Of a DNA stretch of 64,000 nt, positions 1-12,600 are shown in pieces. Both the position numbers and the translations under genes were made by a program. The notes under the pieces are model-generated. The model saw nothing but the letters and a program-made list of their open reading frames with translations, had not been told where the DNA came from and did no database searches. Within the stretch, counting starts at the first letter, position 1, and each line of letters opens with the position of its first letter. The DNA is from Gadus chalcogrammus. Taxonomy: Eukaryota > Chordata > Actinopteri > Gadiformes > Gadidae. The stretch lies in the NCBI RefSeq assembly GCF_026213295.1, contig NC_079419.1, positions 7,834,911 to 7,898,910 of the forward strand, written 5' to 3'.

Positions 1-922
1 CACATCTTATCATCGTATCATAATGTTAACACACAGGGCAATTATTCTTCAGAGAGGCGTGAAATTGATTTAGAATATTTTCTTATTATCCTTCCCACAC
101 TATTTGAGAACGGTTCCTGTGAGACGACCTTTGACAAATTCAATTTAAAACAACACTTGAATCTCACTTTGCCTTTTAGCTAAAAGGCGTCATCTCTCAT
201 CGATGAACTAGTTTGTGCTTTAGGAATTTTGTCCTTTTTATTTAATCGACAGAGGAATAACTTTCATTGACACTGCCTATTAAGTGATTTTATAAATGTG
301 TTAGATAATTAGTCTTTTTCAAAAACCCTTATGAACTAATTGCCTTCAGCCACAGTTGTGCTCTTTCTATTACAAGTTTTAAGAAATGTAACTACTTCCT
401 TGTCACAATTTAAGAGGACCAAAATTCACGCTTATGAATCAATATAAGATACATTTCTGACCAATTAGAAAAATTACCTAAAGCCTCTGACACAATAAAT
501 CAATAGAAATAACATTAATCTGTTTGACAATTCGATCGCCTCCTTGCTCTTGAAGATCGGCGCCACCTGCTGGTGATTACAAGAGACTGCTGGGAAAAAA
601 TGGCTGAATGTCACACAGGTGCTACTGAAACAAACTGATTTGCATAGAACCAAAAATAAGTAGTCGTGTCTCTTTTCTCAAGATAATATTTGACTTTCTA
701 TTCCATGTTCATTCCATATTCTTCTGAACTATATTATTTTGAAACATATAAGACTGCTTTCACACAAAGAAAGGCCAACCATTACATTCCCTTTTCGAAG
801 TTTCAGCAACCGATTGCATTGCTGTTGCATCACTTGAGGACTTCTGACCATAGACCTCAAACACCTGACAACATGGGCTGACGGTTGAGGCTTGTTAAAC
901 TTAAAACGTGGCTAACTTTTTC
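1..922. other. AT-rich non-coding DNA, no gene seen
   Basis: No exon, RNA gene or recognisable repeat was found. The sequence is AT-rich with stops in all frames. It lies upstream of the possible mini-exon at 923. Confidence 0.5.
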
Positions 923-979
923 ATGAAGTTGGCTTCAATGCTGGATCTCCACATGTCCTCGGGCGGGAAAAAGGACAAG
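923..979 (+). CDS. possible orphan first coding exon (19 codons)
   Basis: An ATG opens 19 clean codons (MKLASMLDLHMSSGGKKDK) that end exactly at AAG followed by GTGCGT, a usable 5' splice site in phase 0. The lysine-rich end and the absence of a stop before the donor resemble the short first exon of a plus-strand gene. I do not recognise the protein and found no matching downstream exon before the minisatellite that starts about 40 bases later. A chance 57-base ORF next to a GT is a realistic alternative. Confidence 0.22.
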
Positions 980-1019
980 GTGCGTATAACTGTCAGTTTT
1001 TCTATACCACGTTTGTGAA

Positions 1020-1955
1020 GGTTTTCATTAGTGCCCCGCTAGGCTAGGTGCTGCTATACTGTTCTCATTAGTGCTCCGCTAAGGTAGGCGTTATACCAAG
1101 CTCATTAGCGCCTCGCTAGGCTAGGCGCTACACCATTCTCATTAGGCTCCGTTGAGGTAGGCGCTATACCAAGCTCATTAGCGCCTCGCTAGGCTAGGCG
1201 CTACACCATTCTCATTAGTGCTCCGCTAAGGTAGGCGCTATACCCAGCTCATTAGCGCCTCGCTAGGCTAGGCGCTACACCATTCTCATTAGTGCCTCGC
1301 TAGGCTAGGCGCTATACAGTTCTCATTAACGCCTCACTAGGCTAGGCGCTATACCGTTCTAATTAGCGCCTCACTATGATAGGCGCTATACCATTCTCAT
1401 TAGTGCCTCACTAGGCTAGGCGCTACACCATTCTCATTAGCGCCTCACTAGGCTAGGCACTATAGCGTTCTCATTAGCTCCCCGCTAGGCTTGGTGCTAT
1501 ACTGTTCTCATTAGCTCCCCGCTAGGCTAGGCACTCCTCCGTTCTCATTAGCTCCCCGCTAGGCTTGGTGCTATACTGTTCTCATTAGCTCCCCGCTAGG
1601 CTTGGTGCTATACTGTCCTCATTAGCTCCCCGCTAGGCTTGGTGCTATACTGTTCTCATTAGCTCCCCGCTAGGCTTGGTGCTATACTGTCCTCATTAGC
1701 TCCCCGCTAGGCTTGGTGCTATACTGTCCTCATTAGCTCCCCGCTAGGCTTGGTGCTATACTGTTCTCATTAGCTCCCCGCTAGGCTTGGTGCTATACTG
1801 TTCTCATTAGCTCCCCGCTAGGCTTGGTGCTACTGTTCTCATTAGCTCCCCGCTAGGCTTGGTGCTATACTGTTCTCACTAGCTCCCCGCTAGGGTAGGT
1901 GCTGCTTTACCATTCTCATTAGCGCCTCGCTAGGCTATGCACAATACCGTTCTAA
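1020..1955. repeat. 37-bp minisatellite, about 25 copies, two sub-blocks
   Basis: The unit is about 37 bp with the core CTCATTAG...CGCTAGGC...GTGCTATAC. In roughly the first half (to about 1450) units read TAGCGCCT, then CGCTAGGCT, then AGGCGCTA, so each carries an 8-bp perfect inverted repeat. In the second half (about 1470-1880) the units are almost identical to one another, carry CTCCCC and TTGGTG instead, and have lost most of the inverted repeat. This looks like one array with a homogenised younger block. Confidence 0.9.
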
Positions 1956-2969
1956 CCTCCGCTCCCGCTCTTTCTGACTCATTTTATCACCCAGGGTGGT
2001 TTTTATGAGTCCATATAGCCCAGCTACATGGCAGGCTAAATGTATAGGTATGTTAGCTTTTAGTTTTTTTTCTACTGTTAGACCTCCTTCTGCTACTACT
2101 ATGATGCCTTTTTTAGAGGCTCTTTTATTTTATCCCGATCATTATTTTATTTCGAAATCAATTAGACATAGGCCAGATGAGATGAACGTAGGCCTACTAG
2201 GCATTTACTACCTAGATAGAGTTAGTAAATTCCTCTATATGTAAAGTTGGTAAATATGATTACTCGCTATAGGCCTATATGTACTTAGTAGGCCTGTGTT
2301 CTTTAAAGATTAATTTTTCCATTGGTTTGGTAAGGTTTTGCTTTTTCGTTAGTTAAGGTTGGTATGCTATGCGTGCTTATGTGTGTCATCAGAAATCCAA
2401 AATATTTTTCAGCTAATCTTTTTCAACGTTTATCTTTATAAAGGCTAAAAGAGAAAACACTGTTTTGTCTTCTCGGTAACCTTTTGTTTTCAGAAATAAA
2501 TATAAAGAAAAACATTAAATATTGTAGAAATGGAAGAGGAAACCTTGAGATTATTGTCTAATTTTAATGGGAACAGAATGTACAACAGAGAAAGAATACA
2601 CAGACACAAATTCAAACTTGTTTAGATTCTAACACACAACTATACAAGAGGATGTTTGTTGCAAACACACATAGTAATGGATGCACACAATTAACATTGT
2701 TTTTTCATGGTACACTGAAAACCTGCTCAACCCCCTTTTTTAAATGTCCCCATCTGTGGATCAAATGACAACAACTCTTCAAACACTTGTAACACTATTA
2801 ATAACTATCACTATCATAATTCAGGAATGATGCTACGAGCTTGAACGCCTCGCGACTATAATGGCGTTTGGTGTCCGTGACGGGAGGCAAGGACAAACCC
2901 CTCCTCTCTGGCCGCCAGTCGGCTGTGGAGCCGACGATGATAATGTTCTTGTTGCCGGTCATCAACCGC
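1956..2969. other. non-coding, presumed 3' flank/3'UTR of the actinodin gene
   Basis: No convincing exon was found. The part next to 2970 must include the 3'UTR of the minus-strand actinodin gene. I could not place a canonical minus-strand poly(A) signal close to the stop; the nearest TTTATT-type word lies near 2130. Confidence 0.4.
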
Positions 2970-5900
2970 TCACTTCTGCTGGTACTGGCTCAGGTAGCCG
3001 CTCAGGAAGTCCTCGAAAGTCGGCGAGGCCTGGGAGCGGGTCATGCGAGCGGGCTCGTCTGCGACGGCGGCGGGCTCATCTGCGGCGGCGGTGATGGCCG
3101 CGGCGGGCTTGCCGCGACGCAGGCGGCAGTTGTAATCGACCTCAGGATCGCAGTCGGGGTGGGGCAGGATGATGTCGTCGGGGCCGGCTGCCTTGGCGGG
3201 CGCCGCTACGGCGGCAGCGGGCGAGGCGAACTTCCCGCAGCTGGGGTCGAAGGGGTGGCAGTAGGGCGTGGCCGGGGCCTTGACGGCGGCCGGGGCCTTG
3301 GGCTGGTCTCCCACGGCGATGCAGTCCTTATCATAGTGCACGTAGCAGTCGTGGCCGTCCCTGGTCTTGCCGTGGACCCCGAGCCTGTAGCGGACCTGAT
3401 TGATTGATTGATTGATTGATAGATAGATTCATGGATGGACTGACTGATTAACTTGTTTTTTGTTAAAAGTTTCTACCACTTGTCTTGGAAAATCAGATCA
3501 ACAGTAAGATACCACAATAGACACTCATGATGCACCCTTTCACTACATGTTTCTGAACACGTTTCACTACATGTGTTTTTATAAGGCTAACAGAAGAAAA
3601 GCAAAAAAAAAAGACAGACACACACAACCATGTCAACGGACTGGAGGGCTCTACATGAGACCGGAACCATTCATCCTGAAGCACAGCCACGCAGTGTGGG
3701 GGGACTCAGACCTGGTGCTCAGGCAGCTGCGGCTGGGGCCTCCGCAGGTAGTGCGCCGCGGCCAGGATGCAGAAGGGGTTGGTGCGGGGGTCGCAGGTCA
3801 GAGGGGCGGGGACGGACGCGGCGGCGGCGGGGGCGGCGGGCCCATCCTTCTGGAGGTACTCCAGCACGGGCTTGGTGAGGCCCGACAGCTTGGTGGCGGT
3901 AAGGGGGTTGCAGCCGCCGTCGAACAGCGGGTTGCAGTGCTGCTCCTTGGGGGCCCCGTCGGCGGACAGCGGGGCGGGGCCGGCCTCGGACGCGCACAGG
4001 GGGTCGACGGCCGGGTCGCAGCCAGGGTAGAGCATGTGGTAGAAGCCGGTGGGCGACTTCTGCACCAGCACGGGCTTGCAGTAGGGGTCCTTGGGGTTGC
4101 AGTTGAGGGCGGAGTAGGAGGGCGCGGGGCCGGCGACGGGGCGGTAGCCGTAGGCCGCTCTCAGGTGGTACTGCAGGCACTCCACATCCTCGGGCTTGCA
4201 GATCCTCATGAGCTCCACCCTCTGCTCGTGGCTGAGGAAGGGCTCCAGCACGGGGGCGTAGTAGTAGTAGCCCGTGGGGGTCTTCATGGGGGAGGGCAGC
4301 ATGGGGCTGAAGATGGGGACGGGGAGCTTGACCGGGGCCGGGGCGGGCGCGGCCTCCACGGGCGCTCCCTTGGCGAGCATGGGGAACATGCAGTAGGGGT
4401 CGGTGTACGGGTTGCACGTGTGCACGGCGCCCGCCCTGAACTGGGCGGGCATCACCATGGCGGCCTTGGGCTTGCTGGTGTGCTCTGCGATGCACTCGGG
4501 GTCGTCGGAGTTGGCGCAGGTCTTGTAGATCTCGCTGAGGTGGTTGAGGTAGTGGTTGAAGGCCGGACCTTCCTCGGAGCGGTGCTTGTTCTGCAGCCAG
4601 GTCAGGTAGAGGCGGTCCAGGTCCTCGACCTGACGCGCACACACACACACCAACATTTATTTAATTCTTAAGACTTATGGGTGACATATTATACCACCAG
4701 GTGTGACTTTGATTAGCCGTTACGAGCAGTTTTGGAAATCAACCTCTTCTGACATCACAAGTGGGCCTGTCCACCACACTGGGTAGGATAGTAGACTGAT
4801 CTATCCAGCACACATCTAGGTGGATACGCCCATTTGTCATGTCAGAAGAGGCACATTATCAAAATGGCTTCTAACGGCTAATCGCTAATCACACCTGGTC
4901 CTTTAATGTGTCACCTTTAAACCATAATAAAATCCAAAATATTTGACTGAATCAACTACCTTTGGTTAAAGTCCGCAACGAAAATATCTAACTATAATTA
5001 GAGGTCTCTGTAGGCATGTCTCTGCTCAAATTTTCTCGACAATCGTCCAGTAACGGTCTTGTTGAGGACCAAAGGGAATGCTGTGCCGACTATGATTTTG
5101 AGTTTGTACGAGTGCTGCTCATGAAAACTGCATGCAATGCCAGAGGCCAAACAACCTCATGTTTAAGGGAGAGCTTCTGGGTTTTCAGTTCAGAACCAGA
5201 GAAGCTGATTTGATTCGTTATTTATTTTGTGCAGGGCTTGTACATTGCAACATCATCATGAAGCTAGTAATGTTTTTTGCTCATTGCCTAGTAATTAATC
5301 ATGAAAAATGTCTCCATATGGGGAGACATGGTCGTGTTTGAAACTGCCACAGCATTTCTCATGCAATGCGTGGAAAAGTCAACTTTCCTTAGCTTAATTA
5401 CAGTACATGTACATTGATGGAAGTTTAAGCAGTACTACAGCTCTCTCGAGTACTCTCAATATGGTGGAGCATCGACCCCCATGCTACAAATATCCGTTAA
5501 TGTGTTCTGATTTAAACTCCTGTTTGGTGCCTTCAGTCCCTGTGGCGCCATTTGCACAAAAGGATTAACGATGAATGAAGGCAACTCACTCCTTCCTGGT
5601 TGTGAGTCTCAGTGAAGAGCTTGTACCATGCCCAGAAGTCAGGGACACGCTGGAACTGCGGCAGGGCCATGAAAGCAAGGTTTCTTCTGTTGCGCACCAG
5701 CTTCTGATCTCCGCTCTCTGCATCGCTTGACACTGCAGATACTGAAACAACAGGGAATGCCATTCAGATAGTATAAAGCTATTTAAATCCCGTGTGTGTC
5801 AGTGTGTGTGTGTGTGTGTGTGTGTGCGTGCACGAGTGCGTGTGTGTATGCGCGCCCGAGCAAGGCATCCATGCATGCATGTCCCATTGGACAAGTAGAG

Positions 5901-6733
5901 CGATAGATAAATAGACGATGGAGGGATGGATGAACGCATAAATGTAGCCCTTGTTTATGCGTGAACTGACTATCGGATCGTGACCTGACCACCAAATAAA
6001 ATAGTAAACATTTGAACGATACGCGATATGATCCGATGAGTGAGTCCATGTGTCAACGTCAAAACATCCTCAATAGATGTTCGGCTTCATCGCCTGCTTA
6101 ACCATTTCCGAAAAAAATGTCTAGTGTAGCACAAAACTCCTCACCGTCCTCCTTATGCTGATCTACTGGCACCGCCCCCAGAAAGTCTGTAAAACAAGAA
6201 ACCCGCACACACACGTAAACATAAAACAGTAGCCGGGACAGTATGAGGCCCAGATGTCTGAGGCCTCCAATAAAAAAATGCTGCGCCCCTAGGAGTCGAC
6301 GGAGGGGCTCCGGCTCTCTGGCGCCCCGGCCCAGGCAGCGTCCTGTGGCTATACAAGCCCCCCCCTCCCTCCCCTCAAACCCCAGGACCCTACCCTCAAA
6401 CCTATACATTAAACACACACATACACACCAAAGGACACGCAGTTGGACTGGCTGTGGCTGGTTTATTAGGCGGCCGCCCCTGCTCTTCATGGAGCTAACC
6501 TGTAAAACTACAAAGAGCCCCAGGAACGTCCACGAAGCGCTCTCTCTCACTCACTCACTCACTCACTCACTCACTCACTCACTCACTCACTCACTCACTC
6601 ACTCTCTCGACTCTTTCTCTCTCTTTTTCCTTCTGCCTTCCTCACTCTCTCTAGTGCACTTAACACATGTGTGCATACCTTCACATGTGTGTAGGCATGC
6701 ACACCCGCGCAAAAAGACCCACACTTTGCAGGT

Positions 6734-6773
<40 letters not shown>

Positions 6774-7950
6774 GCATGAACACGCACTCATGAAACGTCG
6801 GTACAGTGGACCGCACTCGTTAGCTCAGCATTGTAAAAACAGGGGGTCGGAAGGTGGGGGGGGGGGCGGTGTGTTCCCCCAGTTCCGTCCGTGGCATAAC
6901 CCTCAGAAGTTAACGACTCCGGGGAAAGCGCCCAGTCAGCTGATTATGGAAGACCCTCTGCTCCCCCCCCCCCCCCCCCCCCCCCCTCCGAGTTTATTGG
7001 TCAGAGCCGCCGCTGAGCCCCGACGTGGAGACAAGGGGACCGTGCTGCTGGGGGAGAGCTTTGATGTGCTTTATGGCGTTTGAGCCCTCGTTAACAGGGG
7101 AATATGAATGTGTGAACTCAAAAACGTACTTTTGAACGGACTTAATGACGAAATGATGATTGTTCTTATTATTTTTGACATTTTGATGATTATTATTTGT
7201 ATCATCCTAGTCTTCATCTTTGTTATCATCATCATCATTATTATTCTGTGATTTAAGATGGTTTATGTTGAACTTATTATATTGTTCATTTTAAGCTGTC
7301 AACAATAACGCATTCGTCCAGTTAGGGATTCAAATTGGTTTCCGCTGGTAACACTTGGTGTTAATGTAATAAGCATCAACTAAGTTCATTTATACTTAAC
7401 TGATTGTGTAGTTACTAAGGGTGTTCATGTTTACTAATGGGATTCAGTTTAACTAAGGTTATGAGGGCTCTGTTCACTAACATTATCAAATAGGGTTAGG
7501 TTTTTGTGTTGTAGTTCATTTCTTGTAACTCTGGTTGCATTTGCACACCATCTTGTAAACATTATCCAGTTACCCTAACCTATAGCTATATAATAATGCT
7601 TATTACTGAATTATATAATTGTAATTAATTGTTAATTAATATATCCTTATTGTAAAGTGTTGCCTGTCCAAATTTGTTCAATTTCATTTTTGTCAATCAA
7701 AGCCAGTTCAGAAAAGCAGCTTAGTTGAGCAGAACACTCAGGTCCATAATCAAACCCAACAGCTCAGGTCCATAATCAATCCCAACAGCTCAGGTCCATA
7801 ATCAAACCCAACAGCTCAGGTCCATAATCAAACCCAACAGCTCAGGTCCATAATCAAACCCAGCAGAAGTCCCTCACCTGGTAGCAGGACCACTGCTATC
7901 AGCAGTCCAGTGTGGACCAGGGAAAGAGATCGGCTTCTGTCTTGAGCCAT
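2970..7950 (-). CDS. and1-like: actinodin (actinotrichia structural protein)
   Basis: Coding exons in transcription order are 7950-7878, 6186-6145, 5741-5590, 4629-3712 and 3395-2970. Phases 1, 1, 0 and 0 join to 536 codons plus TGA. Exon 1 encodes a signal peptide (MAQDRSRSLSLVHTGLLIA...). The mature chain has a region around FWAWYKLFTETHNQEG and VEDLDRLYLTWLQNKH. It then carries at least seven short two-cysteine repeats such as CNPYTDPYC, CNPKDPYC, CDPAVDPLC, CDPRTNPFC and CHPFDPSC, separated by Ala/Pro-rich linkers. This repeat is the hallmark of actinodins, secreted proteins that with collagens build the actinotrichia of the fin fold; the family is absent from tetrapods. The exon 4 donor (CAG/GTCTGA) is weak; without it translation would end one codon later at 3706. 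Which paralogue (and1-and4) this is cannot be decided here. Confidence 0.88.
4680..4916. mobile_element. MITE-like fold-back element in actinodin intron 4
   Basis: The left end reads GGTGACATATTATACCACC and is followed by a GATTAGCCGTTA block. The right end is its imperfect inverse, with TAACGGCTAAT, CACACCTGGT and GTGTCACC. The same terminal sequence recurs as a compact hairpin at 62085-62158, so this is a dispersed family. No coding capacity is seen. Confidence 0.65.
5798..5829. repeat. (TG)n microsatellite
   Basis: A TG array with one interruption lies upstream of actinodin exon 3 (5741-5590); on the sense (minus) strand it reads CA. Confidence 0.9.
6545..6604. repeat. (CTCA)n tetranucleotide array
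   Basis: About 14 copies of a CTCA tetranucleotide lie in the first actinodin intron, between the 42-nt exon and exon 1. Confidence 0.92.
6735..6771. repeat. (CA)n microsatellite
   Basis: An uninterrupted CA array inside the first actinodin intron. Confidence 0.95.
6963..6987. repeat. poly-C tract
   Basis: About 25 consecutive C residues in the actinodin intron. Similar tracts recur across the window (for example 9361, 26503, 42951, 51822). Confidence 0.95.
7728..7862. repeat. 26-bp minisatellite, five copies
   Basis: The unit contains CTCAGGTCCATAATCAAACC and is repeated five times with one or two substitutions. The array ends about 15 bases from the donor of actinodin exon 1 (7877-7872 in plus coordinates), so almost the whole proximal intron is repeat. 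Confidence 0.92.
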
Positions 7951-8504
7951 TTCTGTTCTGAGTTTCTTCCTGTAAGAGACACATCAGAGACATTAACAAT
8001 ATGCACCACTATAATTGTCTTTTAAATTGTTGCTGCATGGTCTTCGAATGCATGTGTTTAATATATTCTTGCAAAGGAAGGAAACAAATACTTGAACTAA
8101 GTGAACATTAGAAGCAATTAAAAAATATCTATAAATGATATGAGCAGCTCCTATATAATTTGGCGATACTTTTTTAGTGTCATTATATACAGGCCATCAA
8201 CATATCTGAATACCAAACAGCAATCAGCAATCAGCAGCAGTTAAGTCCCAGTGCCGGGGTCCTAATTAAAACCCGAGCTAGTTAGTGGACTGAGATTACA
8301 AATATGCTTATGAATCCTATGCTCACATGTTGTTCATGAATGGACAAAAAAAAAAAAATGTTTTCAATGTTTTTCTTCATTCCAGATTCCCACTACGAAC
8401 AACAAAGTCATCAAGTAGGCTACCAGCAAAAGGGCTGCTGCTTGGGATAGGTTCATTTATCCACTGTTTGGTACTCTAAACAAACATGTGGGCGCCCAGC
8501 TTAC

Positions 8505-8700
8505 CTGTTCCAGGTGCTGTAGCTCTGACTGGGAGCCAACGGCCCTCTGGATCCAACTTCTCTGGGATGGGGGAGGCAAAGGAGTCGTCGAGAGCAACAC
8601 ACACACACACACACCTATCACCTATCTGCTCCCCTGTGTCGGACGGATGGGGTGGAGAAACGTTTTTAAGCGGAGGCCTGTGATCATTAAAAACAAAACG
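8505..8700 (-). promoter_or_regulatory. likely 5' non-coding exon and promoter area of actinodin
   Basis: On the minus strand GAACAG/GTAAGC gives a strong donor at 8505. The exon carrying the start codon has an acceptor at 7970-7971, so an untranslated first exon ending at 8505 fits. A TTAAAAAC word upstream (near 8670 in plus coordinates) could serve as an imperfect TATA element. The start of transcription cannot be fixed from sequence. Confidence 0.4.
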
Positions 8701-8821
8701 CATACGTCACTCGGGCCCCAGACATGCTGTTAGGTGCTCCGGGATTGGCTCCTGTGACCGGGCGGCCAAGCAGCCAATGGGGATCCTGTAATTAGCGGTG
8801 ATGAGCAGCAGGAAATGTTTC

Positions 8822-8837
8822 GGGGGGGGGGGGGGGG
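8822..8837. repeat. poly-G tract
   Basis: Sixteen consecutive G residues upstream of the actinodin promoter area. Confidence 0.95.
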
Positions 8838-9542
8838 TGAAGGGAACATCTCAATGAGCTGATTTGTTGTATAGCTCTTAAAAATGTGGATCCAATCCTC
8901 ATATAAATACAAAAAATATCTATCAGAAAATAGTTTAATTTGTAAATAAGGTAAGTAGGGGTTATCCTTTTGCTGTAACTCCTGCTGGCTTGCATCATTG
9001 ATGTATTAGCAACAGTGGACAGCAGAGTCCAGAGTGGGCAGAACCAGTTCAGTGGCCACTGGCCAGTGGACCCGGTCCATCCGGTTCCTTGCACGAGCCC
9101 ACAGACGCACCTCAATTTGTTCAGTTCTCTTTTTTCCACAAGACTTTTATTTGAGTTTCACAACTGCTTGTAAGAGAGGAGAAAAGCAAGCGTTAAGGGG
9201 AAAAACGTGTTTTGGTCCTTTAAACCTATATATTTCTTGCAGGTGCCTGCCTGGATGCATGGAAACAATTATGGTGGGTTGGGGAGCTGGGTGGATTATG
9301 GATGCAAGGCTCTGGTTAGGGAACAGAGTTTCGGGGTTAATGAAGAGAGCTACAGCGACGCCCCCCCCCCCCCCCCCCCTCAGTGAAAGCCCCCGGTGGG
9401 TCCCCACCTTTCGCTCAAACATGCCACGTAGCCTCTCCCCGCAAACTCTGCAGACACAGACTTCAGGAGTCTGTAGTTTGCATTGTGGAATTATTTTGTA
9501 CATGTTTCTGTGTTGTTGCTCTTCGTGGAGCTAACCTGTTAA

Positions 9543-9544
<2 letters not shown>

Positions 9545-9613
<69 letters not shown>
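9545..9613. repeat. (CT)n microsatellite
   Basis: About 34 uninterrupted CT dinucleotides. Confidence 0.95.
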
Positions 9614-9618
<5 letters not shown>

Positions 9619-9619
9619 A

Positions 9620-12600
9620 TAGAAAAAAATATTACTTTTCCACATTCATCTTACACAAATAGATACCAAATAGATCAACAGGGTCAACAAATGTTTGTCA
9701 GAGCAATCTACTCTTATGTGTCTAATTATATATACTTTGCCACGTTTTCATTCTCATCACTGTCCTGTTCTTTCTTCTGTGACACCCTATTACCTCAATG
9801 TGATATCCTGCTTTTGACCAAAAGTATGGAAAAAAATTAAATGTTTTCCAAAAATATGTCATCACCATCACTGGTGTTCGAAATGGTGACACAGCCTCTC
9901 TCTGCCAGATAACGTGTAATTCTCACACACACACACACACATACCCAATCGTGCCACCACCATGTTACACAGGGAGAACCAACAACAAGAGAGATTTTAG
10001 GACTTCCCCATGCATGGAAAACTCATGGTGAGTGAATTAATGTCTCAAACTCATAAAACGTCTCTCGCTCATAAAGAGAGCAACTCGTAAAGATAAGAAG
10101 CCCAGGCCGCATACTTCCATGTAAGCACTTTTTCACTCGCTCTCCTCTTTGTGTGCCGGAGCCGTGCTTGAAAAATACTTCAAAAGCACCTCTCTCTGGC
10201 GCTAAAACGATAGCCACATGCTAATGGGAAGCTGAAATAAATTAAACATTTATGACGTCATCAAAACATGATGTGGTACAACGAGTAGACTTAACTATAT
10301 TTCAATGTATTTCAATGTTTAATATGATGCAATGTTTGTAAGAGCTCATAAATACTGTTTCACTTTTGTCCACATTTATTGGTGAGATTGTGTGTTTATT
10401 TATTCTGCCCAATTTAACCAATATTTCTCTGATGTTTTATTTATTATTTTTCCCCTTGAATACCCTCTCACCCATAATAACATAATCCCACTCATTTTGG
10501 ATTGATTCAATAATTGCTTGTTGACAACTGTTAACATTTATACATCCATCCAAATGAAACAGTTCATTAATAACAAAACATTTACATACGACATATTATA
10601 TGGTACAGTCCGACAATGAATGATATGTGTATGATAATGCTGTTGCTACTATAGACGCTATAGCACCCACAGCATAGGAGCAACACCCACCAGATATATA
10701 ATTATGTTTAAAATATGCCCTGAACAGGTGTTCTCTGACTCACTGAAACCTACAATTCAGTTTGGAAGAGGCTGACATGTGCCTGACTTGAGCACGATCC
10801 AGCCTAATAATTTTAACAAACCATACAGGTGGAGGAGGAGGGGGTTGGGGGATTGGGGGGGGGGGGGGGGGAGAATCCTTGGGATCCGAAGAATTTCACG
10901 ACATCTGGAGCCAGCGGTTACATTTTTCAGAATGTGTTTTTTATTTTTTTTTGGTTTAACTAGCACACCAATGAACGTGGAATTGTATATCATTATTGGC
11001 TAAATTGGCAGTTTGTCTCCCCTTCCCAACAAAAAGAGAATAAATGACAACAGCGGAAAAAGATGCACTGTGCCCGAGTTTTTTTTTATTTTCCTTCCCT
11101 TCTGAAAGTCATCCCAGCCCCTATAGGAAACATGTTAACCTCCCTCACTGCATGTCATCACCATCCAACAGGGCCTTCAAATCTGCAGCGGCAAAAGCAA
11201 AAAATTACATTAAAAATCCATGACATATTCGTACATTTATCATCTATCATCTTTCGTCATTAGGGTAGATTGACATCAGTGTGCAAGGTTCAAACAACAC
11301 TGACTTTGCCATAAAGTGGTCTGATAGGTTGGCAGGTCCAAGGGGATATATACAAGAGAACAGGACTGCCCTCTCTTTCATTGTATGCCCTTTCTGTTTT
11401 GCGAGGTCAAAGGTTAACAAGAGGAATGCACATGAATGAATGCCACATCGTCACCTTCAGACCCTCACACTGCCAGGACATAACGAAGAAGAGCAATTTA
11501 TTTATTTATCTATTGTGCCAGTTAGTTCAATCCATGCAACATTACGAGGGCTATTTTTACATGGGTGCATTATTCACACATCACAACATACCAGCTGTCA
11601 TGCCGCCCATATTTAATGATAATGGGTCTCCATTATTGTTTAAATAGGGTATAATTGTAGAACAGAGACAAGGGACGGCCTTCAGGAGAAAGAAACACAG
11701 TAAGGGTATTCAAACTTTGAGGTTGACATTGAACAAACAAAGGTGAAAGGTGTTAAATGTCTCACTGTTGGTTTAAAGGGGCATTCCATCTGTGTTTTTA
11801 TGATTGGTTCGAGGTCTTTCTCAGGGTTAGTATTATACTGGTTTGTTTTGCTTTCTCAGGCATTCCCGTTTTTGTTTTTCTATTACAGTTTTTAGTACAG
11901 GCCCGTATAGATGTGGCTCATGGAAATCACAGATCCAGAAAAACCCTTTTCAGATGATTTAAAGCATTTTCCCAAACAAAAACCTGACCAGCCATGAAAG
12001 AAAAGCAGAAAAAGATGACACATGTTTTATGTGGTTTTAGTTATTTTTCGTTGCATGCAACAGCAGGCTCAATACTTTTGCTTTAAGAGACCGTTTTTAG
12101 GACTCCTCGGACTGGCAGTAGAATTATATTATGCTTCTGAAACACGTTGCTTATGGAATAAGCTGTCTAGACAAGCTGTCTGTTCAAATTGGCACGTTGC
12201 TATAATTTCACCATATTCCAATGTGACATTGATGGTCCCCCATTTGTACAAAAGCAGCAACAACACAGCTTGTTTTAAAGTAAAGAATGGTACTAGTTAT
12301 TTGACCTAAGGATTTACCTTGTACTAATCTTCTGTTTGATCTATGCAAGCCACTCTCTGCTAAGAGAGCGTCTTGCATACTAGAACAATTAACACAAACT
12401 AACAAATAAAAAACATTATTTTGAGTGGGTTTGTTACTTATGGAAAAGTTATACAAATAGTTTGGCTGTATTCTTCGGCATATTTGCAATTCATGTGTCT
12501 GATTCAAATATTTCCTGTTTCCTTATTACATTTTAGTTTTCAAGGATCAATAAAGTAAACAAAAGCCGAGGGAATGGGGGTCTTTCCACTTAACACAACA

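Noticed and set aside
3547..4671. Long plus-strand open frame (374 codons) rich in Gly, Val, Leu and Arg
   Set aside because: It is the antisense shadow of actinodin exon 4, created by the GC-rich, Ala/Pro-biased codons. The minus strand has the signal peptide, splice sites and cysteine repeats.
6480..6500. Shared word TGCTCTTC(A/G)TGGAGCTAACCTGT at about 6480 and 9517
   Set aside because: Two copies of a short word near low-complexity DNA. No termini or duplication were found, so no element can be claimed.
9463..9645. Arg-Glu or Ser-Leu repeat frames in GA/CT arrays (also 24400, 29700, 51000)
   Set aside because: Pure microsatellite translation.
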